From the NCBI RefSeq assembly GCF_005893125.1, contig NZ_VCJS01000004.1:1-64000 (forward strand): 64,000 bases of DNA, written 5' to 3'. The notes below the pieces were generated by a model. That model did no database searches. It was not told where the DNA came from and saw only the letters and a list, made by a program, of their open reading frames with translations. Below, piece by piece: positions 51,953-60,221 of this stretch (position 1 is its first letter; every line of letters starts with the position of its first letter). A program made the translations under genes and the position numbers. This DNA comes from Nonomuraea basaltis. Its GTDB lineage: Bacteria > Actinomycetota > Actinomycetes > Streptosporangiales > Streptosporangiaceae.

Positions 51953-52977
51953 CCGTCAACCGGCGCATCGTCGTCTCCCGGTACGGCGGACCGGACGTCA
52001 TGCGGCTGGTCGAGGAGCCGGTGCCGCAGCCCCGGGCGGGGGAGGCACGCGTCAAAGTGATCGCCACCGAGGTGAACTTCACCGACGCCCTGCTGCGCGA
52101 GGGCGTCTACCCCGGCGGGCCGGAACCGCCGTTCACCCCCGGCTACGACCTGGTCGGCGTGGTCGATGACCTCGGCGCGGGCGTGCAGGGTGTGCAGGTC
52201 GGGGAGCGGGTGGCCGCCCTGACCGTGCACGGCGCGTACGCCGACTACGTCTGCCTGCCCGCCGACACCCTGGTGCCGGTCCCAGGCACGGCGGACTCGG
52301 CCGAGGCGGTCACGCTCATCCTCAGCTACATGACCGCCTACCAGCTCCTGTACCGCGCCGCCCGGGTGCGTACAGGGGAACGGGTGCTCGTGCAGGGCGC
52401 CGCAGGCGCGGTCGGCCGGGCCACCCTGCAACTGGGGCGGCTGGCCGGCTGGCGCATGTACGGAACAGGGCGCGGCGACGAGGAATGCGCGATCATCACC
52501 GGGCTCGGAGGCACGGCGATAGACATCACCGCCGAACATTCGATACGGCGGTTGCGCGCGGGCGGCGGCGTGGACGTGGCGCTCGACGGAATCGGCGGCT
52601 GGACGGGCTGGCAGTCGTTCCGCGCGCTCCGTCCCCAAGGTCGGCTGGTGCTGTTCGGCCACTACGCCGCGCTTTCCTCACGCGGCCGCCGCCTGGGCAC
52701 GCTGGTCGGCTTCTACCTCGCCGGTGCCGTGGTGTTCGCCGCGAGCCTGCTCACCCGTAAACGGGCCACCACCTACCGGATCGCGCGGCTGCGCGACCGG
52801 TTCCCCGAGGAGTTCCGCGAGGACTTGTCCACGCTGTTCAAGCTGCTCGCCAAGGGGGAAATCCGTCCCGTCGTGGCCGACCGGCTGCCGCTGGAGGAGG
52901 CCGTCCGGGCACATGAACGCCTGAGATCCGGGCACCTCGCGGGCAAGCAAGTCCTGCTCTGCGGGTGGCGATTTTGA
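51946..52977 (+). CDS. MDR-family quinone oxidoreductase-like dehydrogenase
   Basis: This 343-residue enzyme of the zinc-free medium-chain group reduces quinones or enones with NADPH. It starts IVVSRYGGPDVMRLVEEPVP, has EVNFTDALLREGVYP and PFTPGYDLVGVVDDLG, and the nucleotide loop VLVQGAAGAVGRATLQLG. No structural zinc cysteines are present. A hydrophobic insert near residues 245-265 (LGTLVGFYLAGAVVFAASLL) could bind to the membrane. Two GTG codons in a row (51946, 51949) are candidate starts. Confidence 0.88.
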   Translation: MVTVNRRIVVSRYGGPDVMRLVEEPVPQPRAGEARVKVIATEVNFTDALLREGVYPGGPEPPFTPGYDLVGVVDDLGAGVQGVQVGERVAALTVHGAYADYVCLPADTLVPVPGTADSAEAVTLILSYMTAYQLLYRAARVRTGERVLVQGAAGAVGRATLQLGRLAGWRMYGTGRGDEECAIITGLGGTAIDITAEHSIRRLRAGGGVDVALDGIGGWTGWQSFRALRPQGRLVLFGHYAALSSRGRRLGTLVGFYLAGAVVFAASLLTRKRATTYRIARLRDRFPEEFREDLSTLFKLLAKGEIRPVVADRLPLEEAVRAHERLRSGHLAGKQVLLCGWRF

Positions 52978-53059
52978 GTCAGAAGAAGAACTCGAACGCC
53001 TCCTCTGCCTGGGTGCGGACCCGCCGCCCCTCCTGGCGGCACGCCCGGCCCCGGCCGCC

Positions 53060-53140
53060 GCCCAGCCGCCTCCAGCGCACCGCCTGGCTGAAGTAGTGCG
53101 AACGACCACACGCCCGCCTCCGGCCGCCGGAGGCGGTGGT
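53060..53140 (+). pseudogene. 3' end and terminator of a second doxX copy
   Basis: RLQRTAWLK and stop, followed by GTGCGAAC..., repeat the last nine codons and the beginning of the 3' region of the DoxX-like gene at 22203-22733 (VQRNAWLK). Next, the GC-rich hairpin CCGCCTCCGG-CCG-CCGGAGGCGG at 53114-53136, extended by ACCAC/GTGGT, forms a terminator for the MDR gene. The rest of that doxX copy is gone. Confidence 0.6.
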
Positions 53141-53189
53141 TGCCTCCGCCCAGGAGCATCGCGCTGACACGGCCATCCGACGGCTGGGC

Positions 53190-53535
53190 GAGCTCCGGGC
53201 GTTCGCCCTCGACCTGTACGGCACGCTGACCCTCGGAGGTCTGCTCAGCGAGTCGGCCGAAGCGGGCCTGATCTATCTGGTGCTCACCAAAACCAAGGGC
53301 GCGGACGACCGGACGATCCTGCTGTGGATTCTGTTCATGGTGGGGGTGCATTTCGTGCCGATGGGGCTGGCGCACGGGCCGGTGATCACCGCCCTCGGCG
53401 TGCTGACCATGGTCAACGCGCTGGGGGCTGCGGTTCGAAGCGCCGCTGCCGGTGTCCGGGGTGATCGACGCGCTGCTGAAGCTCGGCTTCGGCGCGGTGA
53501 TGTTGCTCGCGTGTCCGGCGCTGACCATTTCCTGA
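53190..53535 (+). pseudogene. small membrane protein remnant (DUF6609-like), frameshifted
   Basis: One frame gives EAGLIYLVLTKTKGADDRTI and ILFMVGVHFVPMGLAHGP, ending in LGVLTMVNALGA; then the frame shifts near 53430 and LRFEAPLPVSGVIDALLKLG and AVMLLACPALTIS end at a stop. Together they form a plausible four-helix protein of unknown function. The 5' end is not convincing. Confidence 0.5.
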
Positions 53536-53574
53536 TCAGGTCTTTTCGTGGTCGGGCCTATGGCCGCGGTCCGT

Positions 53575-53588
53575 GGGACCTTCGCCCC
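53575..53588. promoter_or_regulatory. DosR-like box before ABC exporter operon
   Basis: GGGAC-CTTC-GCCCC has one arm mismatch; about 91 bp before the ATG at 53680. Confidence 0.5.
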
Positions 53589-53679
53589 TGTCTCGTCCGT
53601 GGCGGCGTCGCTCACGATGTGAGGGAGGGGCCGCCGCCGGTGGAGGTGGTCGAGCCTCAGAGCAGGGAAAGGGGATGAA

Positions 53680-54624
53680 ATGACCGGTGATGGATGCGCG
53701 GCGATCGAGGCGGGCGGCCTGTCGAAGCGGTTCGGGGATCGGCTCGCGGTCGAGGGCCTGACGTTCAAAGTCGGTCAGGGGGAGGTGTTCGGTCTGCTCG
53801 GGCCGAACGGGGCGGGCAAGACGACGACGGTCAGGATGCTCACCACGTTGCTGCGGCCGACAGCGGGATGGGCCAAGGTGGGAGGTGTCGAGGTGACGCC
53901 GGAGAACGGTGCGCGGATCCGCGGGTGCATCAGCGTCCTGCCGGAGACGCCGGGCCTGTACGCGCGGCTGTCGGTGGAGGAGAACCTGCGGTTCTTCGCC
54001 CGCCTGTACGGCTGGCGAAGCCGCGAGAGCACGCGGCGTATCGGCGCGGTGCTGGACGCCGTGCATCTGAGAGACCGGCGCGGCGAGTTGGTGGGCGCAC
54101 TGTCGAAGGGGCTTCGGCAGCGGGTGGCGCTGGCACGCGCGTTGCTGCCGGATGCGCGGGTGCTGTTCCTGGACGAGCCCACCCAAGGGCTGGACCCTGC
54201 CGCGGCCCATGACGTACGCGAGCTGATCGGTGGCCTGCGATCCCGCGGAGTGACGATCCTGCTCACCACGCACCGGCTGGAGGAGGCCGAGCGGTTGTGC
54301 GACCGGGTGGCGTTCCTGCGCTCCAGCCTGATCGCCATCGGGCGGCCCGACGAGCTTCGCCGGAGGTTGTTCACCCCGTCGATCGACGTGGAGTTGCTGG
54401 CGCCGGTGTCCGAGCCCGGCGTGCTGTTCGGGCGCGTCGACGGCGTCACCGGCTGGGCGGGAGGTGGCGATCGGTACCAGGTCACCGTGACCGATCCGCG
54501 GCGCGTGGCGCCGTTGCTGGCCGACGCGCTGGTGGGCGCGCACGCCGGCATCGTGCACTTGGCCGAGTCCGAGCACAGCCTGGAGGACGTGTACCTGGAG
54601 CTGGTGGGGGAGGAGAAGGCATGA
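53680..54624 (+). CDS. ABC exporter ATP-binding protein
   Basis: This 314-residue ATPase has Walker A GPNGAGKTTT, Q-loop region LPETPGLYARLS, signature LSKGLRQRVALAR (K in place of the usual G), Walker B VLFLDEPTQGLDP and the H-loop LLTTHRLEEAE, with a C-terminal extension typical for drug or lipid ABC-2 exporters. It pairs with the permease that follows (ATGA overlap). ATG is preceded by GGAAAGGGG. Confidence 0.92.
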   Translation: MTGDGCAAIEAGGLSKRFGDRLAVEGLTFKVGQGEVFGLLGPNGAGKTTTVRMLTTLLRPTAGWAKVGGVEVTPENGARIRGCISVLPETPGLYARLSVEENLRFFARLYGWRSRESTRRIGAVLDAVHLRDRRGELVGALSKGLRQRVALARALLPDARVLFLDEPTQGLDPAAAHDVRELIGGLRSRGVTILLTTHRLEEAERLCDRVAFLRSSLIAIGRPDELRRRLFTPSIDVELLAPVSEPGVLFGRVDGVTGWAGGGDRYQVTVTDPRRVAPLLADALVGAHAGIVHLAESEHSLEDVYLELVGEEKA

Positions 54625-55382
54625 ACGTGCTGAACACGCGGGTGCGGGCGGTGGTCGGCAAGGAGTTCGCCGAGTATCGGCGCAACAGGCTCGTGGTGAT
54701 CACGATGGGGTTGCTGCCGGCGTTCCTGTTCGCGCTGGCGCTGGCTGGCCTGATTCCGCTGCCGGCCGACGCCACCGAGCAGAACTTACGCGCCTCCGGG
54801 GGAGCGTCGCTGGAGCTGTTCATCCTGATCCCGGTGATCATCCCGACGGTCGTGTCGGTGTACTCGGTGCTGGGCGAACGCGAGCAGGGCACGCTGGAGC
54901 CGCTGCTCACCACTCCGGCGACCGATGGTGAGCTGTTGCGCGGCAAGGCGATCGCCGCCTGCATCCCGTCCGTCCTGTTGTCCTGGCTGCTGTTCGGCCT
55001 CTTCGCCGGCGCCGCCACGCTGTGGGTGCACCCGTCCGTCGTGGAGTGGGTGCTCTCCGGAGAGTCGGTCTTCGCGGCTGTGGTGTTCACGCCGTTCATG
55101 GCGGTGTTCGCGGTGATATCGACGATGATGATCTCGGCGAGGTCCCGCGATCTGCGGGTGGCCCAGCAACTGTCCGGCCTCGCCATCGTGCCGATGTTCC
55201 TGCTGGCCGCGGTGATCAGCTTCCGGTTCGTGCCGCCGGACTACCTTCTGTACTCCTTGATCGCGGCGGGCTTGGGGGTCGTGGACATTCTCGGCTGGGG
55301 GCTGCTGCGCCGTGCCTTCGACCGCGAACGCCTCCTCGCCGGATCTCGCCCTCCCGCCGAGAAGCACGCACCCGCCCAATGA
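54621..55382 (+). CDS. ABC-2 type permease
   Basis: This 253-residue membrane protein has about six helices (MGLLPAFLFALALAGLIPL, LFILIPVIIPTVVSVYSVLG, VLLSWLLFGLFAGAATLW, AVVFTPFMAVFAVISTMM, LAIVPMFLLAAVISF, LIAAGLGVVDILGWGLL) and the family motif EREQGTLEPLLTTPATDGEL. It forms an exporter with the ATPase upstream; substrate unknown. The N-terminus KEFAEYRRNR is usual for ABC-2 permeases. Confidence 0.9.
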   Translation: MNVLNTRVRAVVGKEFAEYRRNRLVVITMGLLPAFLFALALAGLIPLPADATEQNLRASGGASLELFILIPVIIPTVVSVYSVLGEREQGTLEPLLTTPATDGELLRGKAIAACIPSVLLSWLLFGLFAGAATLWVHPSVVEWVLSGESVFAAVVFTPFMAVFAVISTMMISARSRDLRVAQQLSGLAIVPMFLLAAVISFRFVPPDYLLYSLIAAGLGVVDILGWGLLRRAFDRERLLAGSRPPAEKHAPAQ

Positions 55383-55914
55383 TGTCCTTGAGCCATCGGC
55401 GTAGAACCTGCTCAGGAGGCCGCGCCGACAACGGTTTGGCATCACTTGTCACGGTCCGCAGCGGTCGGAAGGATTCAGGCCTGGGGGATGACGCACCAGG
55501 GGCCGTGAGAGCCCGGTCGACGCCTCGGGGGGCTGACCCAGCTTGCTCAGATCTTCGTGGTCCGCTCCTTGATGAGCTCGGGGTCGCGGAAGTCACCGCC
55601 TCCCCTGTTGCGCGCCGCTCCACCGCCTACGCGGCCCTCGCGGGACGCTGACCAGCAGCTATCCCACCCGCGTCCCGCTGCTGTCCTTCGGAGCCCTAGC
55701 AAGATCGTTCTCATCGATAACGGCTGTTCCCCGGGTCCTCAACCCCGTGGAAGTCCCAGAGTTCATGCGAACTGAAGGTTCATTGGACTGAACCGAAGGG
55801 TCTTCATCCCTGATGGACCGTTTCGACTCTTGGGTTCGTCGCGACTGGCGGGGTCTTGCTCTTCGGCTGCGGTGGCCAGCAGAACGCGGGCGTTCTCGGC
55901 GTAGCGGATGGCGT
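55383..55914. other. intergenic region with tandem palindromes
   Basis: No gene is recognised over about 530 bp. It contains AGTTC-ATGC-GAACT (55760-55773) and, four bases further, GGTTCA-TTGGAC-TGAACC (55777-55794), two neighbouring inverted repeats with the shared GTTC/GAAC element, perhaps a regulator-binding site whose gene has been lost. Confidence 0.45.
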
Positions 55915-55975
55915 GCCTACGAGGACCACCCGGAGCCGGACCGCCGCCACCTGCTCCGCCTCTGGCTCACCACCG
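55915..55975 (+). pseudogene. TauD/TfdA-like dioxygenase fragment
   Basis: AYEDHPEPDRRHLLRLWL is the C-terminal motif of a 2-oxoglutarate-dependent dioxygenase group. Only about 20 residues are left. The call rests on this short motif. Confidence 0.3.
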
Positions 55976-55993
55976 GCCCGGGCCCGGTAGCCG

Positions 55994-56623
55994 CTACGCC
56001 AGGGCCGGATCCCGCCGACGGGCGCGTGCCCGCCAGATCGGGTACGCGACCGCCGTCAGCACGAAGAACAGCGGCGCCGGATTGCCGAACACGAGCACGG
56101 CCAGCAGGAAGTCCAGCACGGGCACCAGCAGCACGAAGCCGGTCACCCAGCCGGGCGGCGCGATCGTCCGCGGCCGCGCCTCCGCCCAAGGGGTGCGTTT
56201 CCAGGGTTTGGCCACCGACAGCCAGGCCTGGAAGGCGATGGCCGAGGCCATCAGCAGTGTGGCGGCGAGCAGGACCGGGTCGGCGTCACGCGTGCCGTCG
56301 GCGAGCGCCGACAGCCTGGGGCCGAGCAGAAAGATCCCCGCGTAGAGCTGGGACAGCGTGATGACCAGCTTGATCAGCACCCACCAGTACCGGAAGTAGC
56401 CCCACTTGGTCATCGCGGCCAGCATGAGCCCGGTGAAGGCGGAGGCGTTGGCGAAGTGCAGCAGCACCTCGTTGTCGAGCAGGTGCGCCATGCGATAGCC
56501 GGCGCCGTCGCCGGTGATGACGCTGTGGATGCTGAGGGCGAACAGGGCCAGCGCTTGGCTCATCCAGGAGACCGAGGTCACCACGTGCACCCACACGAGC
56601 AGATGACGCGAAGACTGCGTCAT
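55994..56623 (-). CDS. integral membrane protein (DUF2269-like)
   Basis: This 209-residue protein has four or five helices (LLVWVHVVTSVSWMSQALAL, FTGLMLAAMTKWGYF, VLIKLVITLSQLYAGIFLLG, LLAATLLMASAIAFQAWL, VTGFVLLVPVLDFLLAVLVF) with one conserved-looking His near the start of the first helix (WVHVV) and HFANASAF, as in DUF2269 and related proteins. Its function is unknown. ATG 56623 is close to the nested palindrome at 56640-56665, so it is probably tightly repressed. Confidence 0.78.
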   Translation of the reverse strand: MTQSSRHLLVWVHVVTSVSWMSQALALFALSIHSVITGDGAGYRMAHLLDNEVLLHFANASAFTGLMLAAMTKWGYFRYWWVLIKLVITLSQLYAGIFLLGPRLSALADGTRDADPVLLAATLLMASAIAFQAWLSVAKPWKRTPWAEARPRTIAPPGWVTGFVLLVPVLDFLLAVLVFGNPAPLFFVLTAVAYPIWRARARRRDPALA

Positions 56624-56639
56624 GCCGCCTCCAAATATA

Positions 56640-56665
56640 TAGACTGGCTACATGTAGAGAGTCTA
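56640..56665. promoter_or_regulatory. nested palindromic operator
   Basis: TAGACT-GG-CTACATGTAG-AG-AGTCTA: a perfect 10-bp core palindrome between inverted TAGACT/AGTCTA half-sites. It begins 17 bp upstream of the leftward membrane-protein gene, where a repressor would cover the promoter. No matching regulator gene is adjacent. Confidence 0.6.
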
Positions 56666-56774
56666 CTTATGTGGGTGGACGACGGCCGGGTATTCACCCA
56701 ATCGGCTCGCACTGGACCCTGTTCACCGGCTCCGACGAGCACCGGTGGCGCGACCAACGATCCTCAGGAGGTGC

Positions 56775-57884
56775 TCAGGGGAGCCGGAACTCTCCTTCAG
56801 CGTTGTGGTGATCCAGTTGCCCGCCGGCCAGCCGTACCCGCTCGGTGAGCCCGACCAGGCCGAGGCCGCTGCCGGGCGCGAGGGGGGCGGTGCCCGCTGG
56901 GGCCGGCGGGTTGCGGATGTCGATCAGCAGGGACGTGCCGGGAGCGCCGCGCAGCAGCACGTCCACCGGCCGGCCGGGGGCGTGTTTGCGGGCGTTGGTG
57001 AGGCCCTCCTGGACGACGCGGTAGGCGGTCCGGGACGCGGCCTGTGGCAAGGCGCCGTCGTCGGCGACCTCCTCGCGGAGCCGCACCTCCTGGCCGGCCT
57101 CCCGTGCGTCGGCGATCAGGCCGGGCAGGTCGGCCAGCGCCGACTGGGGTTCCAGCTCGTCCAGCTGGTCGTCCTGCTCACGCAGCAGGCTGATCACCTG
57201 GCGGAGCTCCTCCAACGCCTGGTGGACCCCGGTGCGGACCACCCCGGCGGCCCGGGCGAGCTGCTCGGGGGAGGAGTCCGGGCGGTATTCCAGTGCCCCG
57301 GCGTGGGTGGCCACCAGGGACAGGCGGTGGGCCAGCACGTCGTGCATCTCCCTGGCGAGCCGGCGGCGTTCGGCCATGCGGGCCTCGGCGACCCGCCTGC
57401 CCTGCTCGGCCTCGGCGCGGTCGGCACGCTCGTGCAGGGAGAAGAGCAGGGCGCGGCGGGAGCGGGCCAGCGCGCCCCAGCCGAGCAGCGCGCCGTAGGA
57501 AGCGCAGATCAGCAGTAACCACCATTGCTGGGAGATGCCGGAGTTCGGCCGCCACAGCCCCTGGACCACGTGGGCCGCGACGCCCGCGGCCGCCACCGCC
57601 GCCGCGACGGGGAAGCGCCTGCGCTGGGCCACCTGCAGCGCCCCCATCGTCGCCGCCGCAGTGGCCGCGGGGGAGAGGGTGGCCAGGAGGGTGGCGGCCA
57701 GTGCTCCCGAGGTCGGCCACCACAGCTGGGCGAGCGCCGCGACCAGGCTCACCGCCGCGACGACGACGTCCAGCCCCCACGTGGGCCCGTCGGCCAGGCT
57801 CCACAGCGTTAGGGCGCTCAGGCCGCCCATCCCGAGGACCACGCTGGCCACCGCGATCGGGTGCGAGGGTCGGATCTTGCTCAT
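56775..57884 (-). CDS. NarL/DesK-type sensor histidine kinase
   Basis: This 369-residue protein has an N-terminal membrane part of five to six helices (1-150), a coiled linker (ERADRAEAEQGRRVAEARM), the HisKA_3 dimerisation motif RRRLAREMHDVLAHRLSLV with the phosphorylated His, and an HATPase domain (QEGLTNARKHAPG N-box, GSGLGLVGLTERV G-box). Such kinases normally phosphorylate a NarL-family response regulator encoded next to them, but none follows; downstream DNA is intergenic. It may belong with the ABC genes to the right, a common arrangement. It lacks GAF domains, so it is not a DosS-type haem sensor. Confidence 0.9.
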   Translation of the reverse strand: MSKIRPSHPIAVASVVLGMGGLSALTLWSLADGPTWGLDVVVAAVSLVAALAQLWWPTSGALAATLLATLSPAATAAATMGALQVAQRRRFPVAAAVAAAGVAAHVVQGLWRPNSGISQQWWLLLICASYGALLGWGALARSRRALLFSLHERADRAEAEQGRRVAEARMAERRRLAREMHDVLAHRLSLVATHAGALEYRPDSSPEQLARAAGVVRTGVHQALEELRQVISLLREQDDQLDELEPQSALADLPGLIADAREAGQEVRLREEVADDGALPQAASRTAYRVVQEGLTNARKHAPGRPVDVLLRGAPGTSLLIDIRNPPAPAGTAPLAPGSGLGLVGLTERVRLAGGQLDHHNAEGEFRLP

Positions 57885-58015
57885 CGGGTCAGGGTAATCG
57901 CCGGTTCGCAGGCGCCATCACCTACCAAAGTAGGACCCGTACCCCGCCGGGGGAGAACACAGAGCGACCGCGCGCCCGATGTGGCGGATCGGGCGACCGG
58001 GCGAAGCTGACCGGC

Positions 58016-58393
58016 ATGAACACCTCAGCCAAGCGAATCCTCCTCACCGTCGTCGGCGCCCCGGCGGCCGCCCTGGCGGTCTGGGCCCTGGCCGTGCCGG
58101 TCGCCGGAACCACTCTGACCGTGCGCATGGGCGCCGGCACGCAGCCGGTCGAACCGGGATCGGTCCTGGTGGCGAGCCTGCTGGTCGGGCTGGCGGGCTG
58201 GGCGCTGCTGGCCGTCCTGGAGCGGTTCGCGTCCCGGCCCGGCCGGATCTGGACGATCGTCGCCCTGGCCGTACTCGTCCTGTCCCTGCTCGGGCCGCTC
58301 GGCAGCGCCGTCGGTATCGCCACGATGCTGGTGCTGGTCCTGATGCACCTGGTCGTCGGCACCGTGCTCGTCCTGGGGCTGGCACGGCGATGA
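58016..58393 (+). CDS. DUF6069-type small membrane protein
   Basis: This 125-residue protein has four hydrophobic segments (ILLTVVGAPAAALAVWALAV, GSVLVASLLVGLAGWALL, IWTIVALAVLVLSLLGPLG, LVLVLMHLVVGTVLVLGLA). DUF6069 proteins of unknown function are frequent in actinobacteria. It is divergent from the kinase and about 100 bp before the degenerate ABC gene. Confidence 0.75.
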   Translation: MNTSAKRILLTVVGAPAAALAVWALAVPVAGTTLTVRMGAGTQPVEPGSVLVASLLVGLAGWALLAVLERFASRPGRIWTIVALAVLVLSLLGPLGSAVGIATMLVLVLMHLVVGTVLVLGLARR

Positions 58394-58492
58394 ACCCGCC
58401 CGGGCCCGTCACCCGCCAACCAGGCGCGGGCGGCCCGCCCACGACGATTCGCACCCCGCTGGACAACGCTGACACGGCACAGGAGACATGAC

Positions 58493-59290
58493 ATGACCGT
58501 CCTCGCCAGAGCGATCGAGGCCACCCGCCGCTACGGTGACGTGCTCGCGCTGGACCGCGTCTTGCTCGACATCAGGGCGGGTGAGCTGGTCGGGCTGCTC
58601 GGCCCGAACGGCGCCAGCAAGTCCACCCTCATCAACCTCTTCGTAGGGCTGCGCCGGCCGACGTCGGGCACGGTGGAGCTGTTCGGCGGCTCGCCGCTGG
58701 ACCCCGCCCTGCGGCGCGGCACCGGCGTGACCCCCAGGAGACCGGGCTGCCGGAGTCGCTGCGTGTCGGCGAGATCGTCGACTTCGTCTCCGCGCACTTC
58801 CCCGAGCGCTACGGTACGGCGGAGTTGCTGGCCAGGTTCGGCCTCGGCGACCTGGTCAGGCGGCAGGTCGGGAGACTGTCCGGCGGGCAACGGCGGCGGC
58901 TGGTGGTGGCGCTGGCCTTCGCGGGCCGGCCGCGGCTGGTGTTCCTCGACGAGCCCACGACCGGGCTGGACGTGGAGGCCAGGCGAACCCTGTGGGAGGG
59001 GATCAGGAGCTTCCACGCCGACGGCGGCACCGTGGTGCTGACCAGCCACTACCTGGAGGAGATCGAGGCGCTGGCGCAGCGGGTGATGGTGATCGGCCGG
59101 GGCCGGGCGGCCGGGTACTGGCCGACGGCACCGTGCAGGCCGTACGCGACATGGTGGGCGTGCGCCGGGTGTCCTTCGCGGCGCCGGCCGTACCTGATCT
59201 GCCCGGGATTTTGCGGAGTTCGGTCGAGGGCGGCCGGGTGCACCTGCTCACCACCGACTCCGACCTGCTGGTCACCGAGCTGGCTCGTCG
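58493..59290 (+). pseudogene. ABC transporter ATPase with frameshifts and altered Walker A
   Basis: Starts MTVLARAIEATRRYGDVLAL and has GPNGASKST, in which the invariant glycine before the lysine of Walker A is serine. Near 58735 the frame shifts; GLPESLRVGEIVDFVSAHFP, RLSGGQRRRLVVAL, LVFLDEPTTGLDVEARR and VVLTSHYLEE follow in the next frame. A second shift near 59125 leads to VLADGTVQAV and DMVGVRRVSFAAPAV. After ELARR at about 59290 it runs into the reversed antiporter fragment. Two shifts, a lost Walker glycine and a missing permease support true decay. Confidence 0.8.
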
Positions 59291-59676
59291 AAGGACGACC
59301 ACGCGCCCAGGATGGTCTTGGCCCGGTCCGACAGCCGGTTGTCGGCCATGACCGAGGCCACGGAGGGCGGGTCGATCTGGGCCACGGCCACTGCGAGGAT
59401 CATCGCTCTCGGGTCGCCGGAGACGAGATAGACCACGCCGGCGATGAAGGCCGCCTTCAGCAGCACCCCGACGGTCACCGCGAGCAGGATCAGGCGGCCG
59501 TGCTGGCGAGCCTCAGTGCGGTCGATACCGTGCGTGCTGCCGTACAGACCCACGGCGAGCAGCAGGCTGCTGAGCAGCAGGTAGGCGCCGGAATGCTCCA
59601 GCCCGGAGACACCGCCCAGATCGGCCGCAAGCCAGCCTAAGCCGACGAGCACGATCAGGAATGCGATTCTGGCCAA
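59272..59676 (-). pseudogene. cation:proton antiporter, truncated
   Basis: The 134-residue frame begins MARIAFLIVLVGLGWLAADL, has several helices (AYLLLSSLLLAVGLYGS, GRLILLAVTVGVLLKAAFIA) and the ion-site motif VAVAQIDPPSVASVMADNRL followed by LSDRAKTILGAWSSFDEP, as in CPA1-type Na+/H+ exchangers. About two thirds of the protein is missing; the break joins the ABC pseudogene. Confidence 0.75.
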
Positions 59677-59845
59677 CGTCGGCTCCTTGGAAAGCTCAGC
59701 CTGCCCGAGATCATACGATCACGTCATCGCCTCTGCGAGATGTTCGGATCCTCCCGGGACGGGATGGTAGGTCGGCAAACGAACGTGCTCCGCCTTCGGC
59801 GTCGACTCGGAGGCCGATCATTACGGCGGTAGGTGCGACGGGGTT

Positions 59846-60186
59846 TAGGGCTCCCGGCAGCGCAGGAGCAACATCGCGGCATCGTCCTGCTAGGGTCCGT
59901 CGACATGGGCCACGAGATCCAGCCGAAGCTTCTCCAATGCCTCCTCCGGATCATCTCCCTCCAGCAGTTGTAGGCGCTCGGGGAGCGGGTAGAAACGGCC
60001 CTTCGGTCGCGTGCCTCGATCACCCCGTCGGTGTAGATGAGGATCTGGTCGTCGGGCTGGAAGGCAATCCGGTGCGGTTCCGGCCGTTGCGCCTGGAGTT
60101 CGGACAGGCCGAGTGGCGCGGCGTAGGCGTCCGAGAGCCGCATTGTTGCTGGCCAGGAATCCCGATCCCGGGGAGCTTGCGGACAT
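59846..60186 (-). pseudogene. PP2C-type (SpoIIE) phosphatase C-terminal remnant
   Basis: PLGLSELQAQRPEPHRIAFQ and DDQILIYTDGVIEARD give the core motif of SpoIIE-like phosphatases. A frameshift leads to KGRFYPLPERLQLLEGDDPE and EEALEKLRLDLVAHVDGP, which hits a stop, and DDAAMLLLRCREP follows just after it. At least one frameshift and one nonsense change are present; the sensor and first half are lost. A DosR-like site (GGGAC-CTTC-GACAC on the minus strand, 60187-60200) lies at its upstream end. Confidence 0.75.
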
Positions 60187-60221
60187 GTGTCGAAGGTCCC
60201 TGCCGGGGCTCCCGGCGTGAT

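Noticed and set aside
53136-53260. LRAFALDLYGTLTL as a HAD-phosphatase motif
   Set aside because: Lacks the second DxD aspartate context and any later HAD motif; the downstream sequence is a membrane protein.
56775-57884. Histidine kinase as the DosS partner of the putative regulon
   Set aside because: It has an N-terminal multi-helix membrane domain and no GAF haem domains, and no adjacent response regulator.
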